Positions 1 through 4,439 of a stretch of DNA of 8,802 nt are shown here, in pieces; position 1 is the stretch's first letter; every line of letters begins with the position of its first letter. Origin of the DNA: Chloroflexota bacterium (GTDB taxonomy: Bacteria > Chloroflexota > Anaerolineae > Ardenticatenales > Ardenticatenaceae); NCBI GenBank assembly GCA_003520455.1, contig DOUV01001004.1, positions 1 through 8,802 on the forward strand, given 5' to 3'. A program made the translations under genes and the position numbers. The notes under the pieces are model-generated. The model was not told the origin of the DNA. It searched no databases and saw only the letters and a program-made list of their open reading frames with translations.

Positions 1-270
1 CCAAAGCGACCGCCGGAAGCGCGCGCGTCCCGACCAGCACGCCGTTCTCGCCGTGGCCTCCTGGCAGCCCGCTGGCACGGCGAACGGCGTCGTTGAGCTG
101 CCGTGCGGCTTGGGTTTTATGACTTCCAATCGCCAGAGCCACTGATAGCCTGATCGACACTGTTGGGAACCGCCACGGAGCACGGTCAGCTCCAGATGGC
201 TCCAACCGGCATGCCTTTGCCGAGACCTCCGAGGAGCACCTGCAGATGACCTGCCCATGAGAGACAACCC
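1..270. other. No recognisable gene; 3' flank of the lipoprotein gene
   Basis: No convincing gene is seen here. All three plus-strand frames close within about 150 bases. On the minus strand a frame starting with ATG at 256-258 stays open to the window edge, but its Arg/Ser/Trp-rich translation looks like an out-of-frame reading. A second minus frame contains a more protein-like stretch (QLNDAVRRASG, then GENGVLVGTRALP) that would continue beyond position 1. It has no obvious start, so I cannot call it. No stem with a T-run follows the lipoprotein stop at 271. Confidence 0.4.
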
Positions 271-1872
271 TCATTCGCCCGCGAAGATGAACACGGGCGT
301 CGGGGTAAGGGTCAGGGTCAGGATGCCGTCTTGAGCGGACAGGGGAACGCGCACGGGCGTATCCTGACCGAACTCCGTGATCAACGTCTCCACCAGCGCG
401 GAGGCCCCGCCGGGGTTGAATTGGATGCTTTTTGGGGGAAGAGGGTCGCCGGGCAGGATGAGATGCTCCGGATCATACCAGCCAATCCAGAATCGCTGGC
501 CGGCGCGGCTGATTTCGTAGACACGGACCTCTTCGTCGTCAAGGGCGAGGCGGGTGATGCTTTCGTATCCGTCGAGATATCCGACGAGTTGCCGGAGGGC
601 GTAATAGCCGGCGCGGTATGCGCGGCGGTCCACGTCCACGAGGCCGGCCCAGGCCGAGGTCCCAGCGCCCGCCTGAGCCAGGGGCAGTTTGAGCCAGAAG
701 AGGTCTTCGGTGAAAGCGGTGTTGATCAGCAGAACCCCCTGCTCGGCGGCGATCACCACTTTCTTCACCAGATCCTGCGCCGCGAATCCCTGTGTCCAGC
801 GCAAGGTTGTCTCGTCGCCCTTCACGAGGCGGGTGAAATAGGCCGCCAGCCGGCAGCGATCGGCTTCCGTGGCCGGTGGGATGATCTTGCCCATCTGACT
901 GGGGTTTCGATCGCAGGCTGTGGCCGGCCCCCAGGCGATGAAGGGCGTCGTCGCTGTGTCGCTAATGATGATGGGTTTGCGATAGCCGCGCTGCGCCATT
1001 TCGTAATCCAGCCAGGCAACCATGGCCTCGATCTCGTACGGATCGCCCAGGGAATGCAGATTGAGCACGTCGAACAAATCGGGCCGGTCCAGCACCTTGC
1101 GCATATCTGCCAGGCTGTGAGTCTGGTCGGCCGCGGCCTCGAAGGCCCGCTCGTATTCGGCAGGCGAGGGATCGCCGGCGAAGGCTAACGTGGTCAGGAA
1201 GGCCGCGTGGGCGATCAGCGCCTCGGAGGAGGCGCGGTGGGCCGCGGCGTAAGCCCGTTCGAGGATGACCAGATATTCATCCACGGGTTCCGGTTCGTAA
1301 CTGGAGAATTCGGTGCCGATTTCGTAGAAGCGGATTGGATGGCGCAAGCCGGGCATGTCTTCGCGGCCATCGGCGTCGTAGCGTTCGACGATGGAGTACA
1401 CCCAGTTTTCGTAGTCGGCGAGGTATTCCGTTTTTACGCCGCCCCTCACCGGCAGGAGGCCCCGCGGCGGATAATTGTTGGAGGCCCACGAACTGTGTGG
1501 CTTGAGGGCCAGGACCGGTTCGGTAAAACCGGCCGCCTGGAATTCGGCGACAAAACGATCCAGCCGGCGGAAGTCAATGGCGGCATCGCGCGAGGGTTGC
1601 ATTTCGCCCCACGAGAAATTCTCAGGCAGGGGCTTGGCGGACGGCAACGCCAGAGGCGCCAGCATGTCCGCCACCGTCGCCACCCTGGCGGCGTTTTCAA
1701 TCACAATGTATTCGGTGCCGATGATGATCGGCCCGTGTACCCGTGGGCTGGATCGAGTGACGGGGAAAGTCGCGCGGGTCGCGGGGGGCAGCGTAGCAGT
1801 CGGCGTTGGTCCTCCGCAGGCCAGCGCGCCGAGGAGCGCCAGCAGAAGTATGACAGGCATTGGACGATTCAT
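271..1872 (-). CDS. Putative lipoprotein with a glycoside-hydrolase-like TIM-barrel fold
   Basis: This 533-residue protein is probably exported and lipid-anchored. A short N-terminus with a hydrophobic run (about 6-18) leads to Cys19. The sequence before it (GALAC) is an acceptable but not ideal lipobox. A Thr/Pro-rich linker (about 21-40) follows. The body reads like a clan-A glycosidase barrel: FSWGEMQP (86-93), YEIGTEF (183-189) in the style of the family acid/base motif, NLHS near 271, and IIISD (301-305) where the nucleophile strand would be. The C-terminal third (about 430-533) looks like a beta-sandwich. Asp305 stands where many clan-A enzymes have Glu, so catalysis is uncertain and the substrate cannot be named. 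The ATG overlaps the upstream stop as ATGA, implying translational coupling to the small membrane ORF; no strong ribosome-binding site is seen. The fold assignment is inferred from motifs alone. It could also be a non-catalytic carbohydrate-binding relative. Confidence 0.85.
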   Translation of the reverse strand: MNRPMPVILLLALLGALACGGPTPTATLPPATRATFPVTRSSPRVHGPIIIGTEYIVIENAARVATVADMLAPLALPSAKPLPENFSWGEMQPSRDAAIDFRRLDRFVAEFQAAGFTEPVLALKPHSSWASNNYPPRGLLPVRGGVKTEYLADYENWVYSIVERYDADGREDMPGLRHPIRFYEIGTEFSSYEPEPVDEYLVILERAYAAAHRASSEALIAHAAFLTTLAFAGDPSPAEYERAFEAAADQTHSLADMRKVLDRPDLFDVLNLHSLGDPYEIEAMVAWLDYEMAQRGYRKPIIISDTATTPFIAWGPATACDRNPSQMGKIIPPATEADRCRLAAYFTRLVKGDETTLRWTQGFAAQDLVKKVVIAAEQGVLLINTAFTEDLFWLKLPLAQAGAGTSAWAGLVDVDRRAYRAGYYALRQLVGYLDGYESITRLALDDEEVRVYEISRAGQRFWIGWYDPEHLILPGDPLPPKSIQFNPGGASALVETLITEFGQDTPVRVPLSAQDGILTLTLTPTPVFIFAGE

Positions 1873-2051
1873 GGGACTTTGCTTTTCCGGTTGCGCTTCG
1901 GCCCGATGAAAAACAAACCCAACAGGAGCGCCACCCCAGCCAATGCCATGACACCGGCCTCCACCCCGATCCGTGTCACGAGCGTCCGCACGATATGCCG
2001 CCCCAGATTCAGCCCCGCCTGCGCCAGATTGGGGGACAGGGTTGGCGGCAA
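1869..2051 (-). CDS. Small single-pass membrane protein, or 3' remnant of a larger gene
   Basis: This ORF encodes about 60 residues with one clear transmembrane helix near residues 30-49 (GVMALAGVALLLGLFFIG) and a basic tail (PKRNRKSK), which predicts a cytoplasmic C-terminus. The best available start is TTG at 2051, which has no ribosome-binding site and directly follows the TAG that ends the DUF2283-like ORF in the same frame. I therefore doubt that this is a true start. Two readings are possible: a free-standing small membrane protein, or the C-terminal membrane anchor of a larger protein whose 5' part was lost at the end of the cassette array. Its TGA overlaps the lipoprotein ATG (ATGA), so the two are likely co-translated. 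I do not recognise the family. Confidence 0.5.
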   Translation of the reverse strand: MPPTLSPNLAQAGLNLGRHIVRTLVTRIGVEAGVMALAGVALLLGLFFIGPKRNRKSKVP

Positions 2052-2285
2052 CTAGGTGCTGATCATACTCGAGTCCGCATCGTACCAGACCCTCCCCTTC
2101 GGCCCAGGTTCCACTTGCGGCGTCCCTTCGACCTCCACCCCTGCTGCCAGGGCACGCCCGATGAACCTGCTGGCATTGCTGATGACCACTTTCACCAGGC
2201 TGTCCGTGTCGTCAATGAAAGCCGAAAACCCCCCAGCACTGTACTCCCCCGACTCATACAGCGCTGGACCCAGCGAGATGGTCAA
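2052..2285 (-). CDS. DUF2283-like small protein, probably damaged at its 5' end
   Basis: The translation matches the DUF2283 pattern (YDkxxDxLxIxL, acidic linker, hydrophobic strand, then an xIxxAS element). The frame reads RYDKKSDTLTISLGPALYES, with VKVVISNASRF downstream. However, the first residues of the domain lie upstream of the only in-frame start, TTG at 2285. The natural start looks like ATG at 2317-2319, which is one base out of frame. A one-base insertion in its second codon (ACCG instead of ACG) would explain this. The next upstream in-frame ATG (2325-2327) hits TGA after three codons. The ORF ends in TAG (2052-2054) and is followed in frame by the small membrane ORF. It is the first gene after attC at 2373-2499, the usual position for a cassette gene. 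DUF2283 function is unknown; members often occur near toxin-antitoxin-like genes. It is probably a decayed cassette gene. Confidence 0.5.
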   Translation of the reverse strand: MTISLGPALYESGEYSAGGFSAFIDDTDSLVKVVISNASRFIGRALAAGVEVEGTPQVEPGPKGRVWYDADSSMIST

Positions 2286-2372
2286 CGTATCCGACTTCTT
2301 GTCGTACCGAAGCGGTCATTCCCTCATTTCCTGTCAACTCCCAGCACACACCCCAGACTCAATCCAGGCCGC

Positions 2373-2499
2373 GGCTAACCGCAAGCTCACCGGCGCGGCG
2401 GGTGAGCGCATGACGCTCCAAGCACCCGAGGCGCCAACCGGGCAAGCGCCGCGGATTTCGCGCGGCGCTGAGCCGCGTCCGGTGCAGCAGGTGTTAGGT
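2373..2499 (-). other. attC: Integron attC site (closes the toxin-antitoxin cassette)
   Basis: This 127-bp imperfect palindrome has integron core boxes at its ends. Plus-strand boxes are GGCTAAC (2373-2379) and GTTAGGT (2493-2499). In minus-strand (cassette) orientation these are ACCTAAC, a perfect RYYYAAC, and GTTAGCC, one mismatch from GTTRRRY. The arms CACCGG-CGCGGC (2388-2399) pair with GCCGCG-T-CCGGTG (2472-2484), leaving an unpaired T at 2478. In folded attC bottom strands the unpaired T lies on the 3' arm, so the plus strand is the bottom strand and cassettes read along minus, matching the gene direction. The roughly 70-base loop is a long variable terminal structure. The site begins 32 bases after the antitoxin stop. 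Confidence 0.72.
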
Positions 2500-2531
2500 G
2501 CGCTTTTGCATTCGCCCTATGGCCTGTGCTC

Positions 2532-2864
2532 TCAAGCGGTTGACAACCGATCAGTGAGACGTTTCTGTAGGCGTTCCACGGTCTCTGGAGTTAAGCCGTT
2601 GTCCCGTTCTGCTGGCTCACGTTCCGCCATCACCTTTTGGATCTCATCAAATGTAGCTTGACCTAAACTCTGTAACAACGCAGTGTAGGCAGCGCGCTGT
2701 TCTGCAATGGCCTTTTCGGGTAAAGCCTGGACCGTGTAGGACCATGTTGCTTGGCGGGTGAGCGCGTAGACGATGTACTGGTTCAACGAGATGTTCTCAC
2801 GCTTGGCCAGCATTTGTAGTTGTTCGTGAAGAGTATCCGGCAAACGTAATGTTAATCGACTCAT
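2532..2864 (-). CDS. Ribbon-helix-helix antitoxin (HicB/CopG-like)
   Basis: This 110-residue protein starts with a ribbon-helix-helix fold: MSRLTLRLPD forms the DNA-contacting strand and residues 11-40 the two helices (TLHEQLQMLAKREN, then SLNQYIVYALTRQ). The tail (about 41-110) is acidic and charged and probably wraps the toxin. I chose ATG at 2864 over TTG at 2876 because the ribbon begins there and GGAG (2871-2874) lies six bases upstream. The gene starts 18 bases after the PIN toxin stop, so the two form a toxin-first operon. Expected role: it neutralises the PIN ribonuclease and, as a dimer on DNA, represses the shared promoter at 3315-3323. The 'HicB family antitoxin' name for such sequences refers to the RHH part only; no HicA is present. 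Confidence 0.85.
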   Translation of the reverse strand: MSRLTLRLPDTLHEQLQMLAKRENISLNQYIVYALTRQATWSYTVQALPEKAIAEQRAAYTALLQSLGQATFDEIQKVMAEREPAERDNGLTPETVERLQKRLTDRLSTA

Positions 2865-2882
2865 TTCCAACTCCAAGAATGG

Positions 2883-3308
2883 CTAGCGCGCCAGTTGCTT
2901 GACCAACTCGACGGGGGTGATGACCCGCAAGCCTAAAGCTTGCTGTGCCATCCGAAAATGCCTGATGTTGGCTGTGACCACGGTTGCGCCCGCATTCATG
3001 GCGCAATCAATGACATGCTCGTCACCAGGATCAGGCGAACTCGGTCGCCAGGAGTAGTAGAGGGTGACGAACTGAGCCTGAGACAAGAGTGTTCCCAAAA
3101 TGGGTTTGATGCGTTGCCACCGGGCCTCGGACAACTTTCGGGACAAAACCTCCACATATTCATAGGCTAGCGCATCAGAGACATAGACCCGGAGCAAACT
3201 GGCTAGCCAAGAGTCAATGATCAAACCTGCTGCACCACCTCGCTTGGTCAGTCCCTCGAAGACGATATTGGTGTCAATCACGACGCGAGGCGGAGTCCGT
3301 TCAGGCAT
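2883..3308 (-). CDS. PIN-domain toxin (VapC-like putative ribonuclease)
   Basis: This 141-residue protein spans a complete PIN domain. Metal-binding acidic residues are visible in order: Asp12 in VVIDTNIV, Glu50 in LAYEY, and Asp96 with Asp101 in DPGDEHVIDCAMN. VTANIRHF (111-118) fits the family's usual VTxNxxHF strand. It most resembles the 'putative toxin-antitoxin system toxin component, PIN family' proteins, Mg-dependent RNases of the VapC class that cleave tRNA or rRNA when freed from antitoxin. The ATG at 3308 lies six bases from a TATAAT box, so the message is probably leaderless. The antitoxin follows 18 bases after the TAG stop, and the gene sits inside an integron cassette. The RNA target cannot be read from sequence. 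Confidence 0.88.
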   Translation of the reverse strand: MPERTPPRVVIDTNIVFEGLTKRGGAAGLIIDSWLASLLRVYVSDALAYEYVEVLSRKLSEARWQRIKPILGTLLSQAQFVTLYYSWRPSSPDPGDEHVIDCAMNAGATVVTANIRHFRMAQQALGLRVITPVELVKQLAR

Positions 3309-3314
3309 GATGTT

Positions 3315-3323
3315 ATTATAGCA
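3315..3323 (-). promoter_or_regulatory. Extended -10 promoter for the PIN/RHH operon, leaderless
   Basis: The minus strand reads TGC-TATAAT, an exact extended -10 element (TGnTATAAT), six bases before the PIN ATG. Transcription would start at or next to the A of the ATG, leaving no leader. The -35 region (TTTTGT at 3338-3343, 17-base spacing) is poor, consistent with reliance on the extended -10. The TATAAT overlaps the TAA stop of the small ORF at 3316-3498. Confidence 0.65.
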
Positions 3324-3498
3324 CCATATCTGGTGTCACAAAATCGATTCTTGTGGGTAGGGCAATTGCATCTTGACCAATTTTGCCGCCAAAGTAGGGC
3401 GTAGTTGGGGCTGCGTCCCTATTCAAACGGCTATATGGGCCGGAATTGACCCCGTAAAGGTTGCTCAGTGGGGGAAGAATCGCGGAAATTGGCGTCAT
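3316..3498 (-). CDS. Small protein of unknown function, first ORF of the TA cassette
   Basis: This 60-residue ORF (MTPISAILPPLSNLYG..., ending IDFVTPDMVL) has no family I recognise, no membrane segment and no signal peptide. Support for it being real: its ATG is 21 bases after the attC core at 3520-3526, typical for the first cassette gene; AGGG lies seven bases before the ATG; codon use looks natural; and its TAA stops seven bases before the PIN start. Points against: it is short, and its first and last thirds lie in an imperfect inverted repeat (3358-3510), so part of it may be structural DNA. It could be a genuine cassette peptide transcribed from an upstream promoter. Confidence 0.4.
   Translation of the reverse strand: MTPISAILPPLSNLYGVNSGPYSRLNRDAAPTTPYFGGKIGQDAIALPTRIDFVTPDMVL
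3322..3335. promoter_or_regulatory. Candidate antitoxin operator (inverted repeat)
   Basis: CACCA-TATC-TGGTG is a perfect five-base-arm palindrome touching the upstream edge of the extended -10 box. A ribbon-helix-helix dimer bound here would block RNA polymerase, giving the usual antitoxin autorepression. The assignment rests on position and symmetry only; a five-base arm can arise by chance. Confidence 0.4.
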
Positions 3499-3510
3499 GC
3501 GATTGCCCTA
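3358..3510. repeat. Imperfect inverted repeat inside the TA cassette
   Basis: TAGGGCAATTGCAT at 3358-3371 is mirrored by ATGCGATTGCCCTA at 3497-3510 (13 of 14 bases). Similarity continues inward for another 15 or so bases (GACCAATTTTGCCGC against the complement of GCGGAAATTGGCGTC). Each arm also borders a direct copy of ATTCTTGTGGGT (3347-3358 and 3510-3521). It could be a small non-autonomous element or a duplicated, rearranged attC flank. Confidence 0.5.
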
Positions 3511-3519
3511 TTCTTGTGG

Positions 3520-3669
3520 GTTTGACGCCAGCGCACCCGACGTTCCACATCATCCGCCGCGAGCGCCGGTCGCCCGACAGTATGCTCCAACGCGGATGGA
3601 GTGCTTGAGTTTGCCGGCCTTTCCAGCGCTGAGCAGAGCGAAGCGGTCGGGTGCATGAGGTGGTTAGGC
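3520..3669 (-). other. attC: Integron attC-like site (closes the membrane-protein cassette)
   Basis: This is a 150-bp imperfect palindrome. Plus-strand ends are GTTTGAC (3520-3526) and GTTAGGC (3663-3669). In cassette orientation they read GCCTAAC, a perfect RYYYAAC, and GTCAAAC, which misses one T of the otherwise invariant GTT. The inner arms GCACCCGAC (3533-3541) and GTCGGGTGC (3646-3654) pair over nine bases without mismatch. The terminal loop is long and only partly self-complementary. The site lies between two unrelated genes with the same orientation as the other attC sites. The altered GTT may mean it is no longer a good substrate. Confidence 0.58.
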
Positions 3670-3777
3670 GCACTCCACTAGAGATCACAATCACTCAAAC
3701 GGTATAGCTCTCGCCTTCGCGGAGGATCCCCCCTTGGGTCGGGGCTCCGCTTTCCGCCAGGCGTTGCGCAATAGTTG

Positions 3778-4272
3778 CTATTTCCTTTCAAAATACTCGC
3801 GATTACTCCATAGACAAATCAATCCCAACAGCCCCAGCAAACCTGCGAGCAGTAGAAATGCCGTCGCAATTCCTTGCCAATGTGTCCAGTCCCCAGTGTT
3901 CCAAACCTTGACGCCGTATCGCTGAAAGAAGAAAAAAAGAGCAGCATACAAAAGTATTGTAAACTCCATTGTGGCCCCAGCAAGACCAATCCAATGCCTG
4001 CGGATTATGCCGTATAGCGCTAACAAAATGACAGGAGTTTGCAGGATAACGTCTGCTACAGCCGTGCCCCATTCCACCGGCACTAACGAACGCTCCATCG
4101 GATCTACACTGTTAGGGTTGTCCTCTTGCAGCCCGAGAGCGCGTGCTGTATCCCAAGAAAGAACTGAGATGAGTTGCCCCACAGAGCCCGTTAGGAGAGC
4201 GAGCACAAGTAAGACCAGCACCACCCAAATCCCAAATGAAAATCGTCCCATGGGTTTGGTTAGAAAGTTCAT
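3778..4272 (-). CDS. Four-helix integral membrane protein of unknown function
   Basis: This 164-residue protein is clearly membrane-embedded. Hydrophobic segments lie at about 13-38, 70-90, 94-116 and 133-155. A roughly 30-residue polar loop between the first two carries LQEDNPNSVDPMERS, and the tail NREYFERK is charged. No catalytic or transporter motif is visible and I cannot name a family. ATG at 4272 is preferred over the upstream GTG at 4311, because AGGAG (4281-4285) lies eight bases before it and the longer version would start inside the attC palindrome. The stop is TAG. As the only gene of an integron cassette, it is probably expressed from a promoter upstream in the array. Confidence 0.8.
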   Translation of the reverse strand: MNFLTKPMGRFSFGIWVVLVLLVLALLTGSVGQLISVLSWDTARALGLQEDNPNSVDPMERSLVPVEWGTAVADVILQTPVILLALYGIIRRHWIGLAGATMEFTILLYAALFFFFQRYGVKVWNTGDWTHWQGIATAFLLLAGLLGLLGLICLWSNREYFERK

Positions 4273-4280
4273 CGCAAGCT

Positions 4281-4285
4281 CTCCT
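4281..4285 (-). promoter_or_regulatory. Ribosome-binding site fixing the ATG 4272 start
   Basis: AGGAG on the minus strand, eight bases before ATG 4272. It rules against the longer GTG start at 4311, which would overlap the attC stem. Confidence 0.75.
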
Positions 4286-4298
4286 TTCTGATTCTGCC

Positions 4299-4356
4299 GC
4301 CCAACGACCAAGCTCAGCCGCCGCCTCTGGCGGTCGGCTGGAGCGACTTGTTATGC
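4299..4356 (-). other. attC: Integron attC site (canonical 58-bp form)
   Basis: This is the clearest attC here. Plus-strand ends are GCCCAAC (4299-4305) and GTTATGC (4350-4356). In cassette orientation they are GCATAAC and GTTGGGC, the latter a perfect GTTRRRY recombination core. Inner arms are GCTC-AGCCG-CCGCC (4312-4325), loop TCT, then GGCGG-T-CGGCT-G-GAGC (4329-4344). The folded plus strand leaves T4334 and G4340 unpaired on the 3' arm. Unpaired T and G at these places are the known strand-choice signals of attC bottom strands, so cassettes read along the minus strand. Length and arm sequence resemble the aadA-type 59-base element as I remember it. Confidence 0.86.
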
Positions 4357-4390
4357 ACTATTTCTGCGTCTTTCCTGTGAAGTCCAAGCC

Positions 4391-4414
4391 AAAAAACCAA
4401 AACAAGATGTTTTG
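4391..4414 (-). terminator. Candidate Rho-independent terminator after the DUF3883 gene
   Basis: On the minus strand CAAAACA (4414-4408), loop TCT, TGTTTTG (4404-4398), then G and six T residues (4396-4391). It is a seven-pair AT-rich stem with a proper T-run, 25 bases beyond the DUF3883 stop and before attC 4299-4356. The low GC of the stem makes it a modest terminator. Confidence 0.5.
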
Positions 4415-4439
4415 TTAAAGTTCTTCTTGACTCATCTAC

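Larger units (their letters stand above)
2379..3525 (-). mobile_element. Integron cassette: small ORF, PIN toxin and RHH antitoxin
   Basis: The limits are the predicted cleavage points, between G and TT of the R' boxes, in the attC sites at 3520-3669 and 2373-2499. It holds a small ORF, a PIN-domain toxin and a ribbon-helix-helix antitoxin, all in cassette orientation, and ends in its own attC. Toxin-antitoxin cassettes with their own promoters are well known in chromosomal integrons, where they are thought to stabilise the array. The left limit relies on a degenerate core (GTCAAAC in cassette orientation), so that end is less certain. Confidence 0.6.
3526..4304 (-). mobile_element. Integron cassette with a single membrane-protein gene
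   Basis: This is the interval between the predicted cleavage points in the attC sites at 4299-4356 and 3520-3669, about 0.78 kb. It has classical cassette architecture: a gene start 27 bases after the attC core, a ribosome-binding site, no promoter of its own, and an attC near the 3' end of the ORF. About 100 non-coding bases, including an imperfect GC-rich stem around 3719-3750 without a T-run, lie between the stop codon and the attC. Confidence 0.65.

Noticed and set aside
331..2055. Long plus-strand ORFs opposite the lipoprotein gene (331-1188, 1207-2055)
   Set aside because: Their translations are Gly/Arg/His-rich without domains, and they mirror the minus-strand lipoprotein, which has a signal sequence and fold motifs. 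High GC explains the open antisense frames.
3719..3750. GC-rich stem CGGAG/CTCCG as a terminator for the membrane-protein gene
   Set aside because: Only partial pairing and no T-run on either strand.
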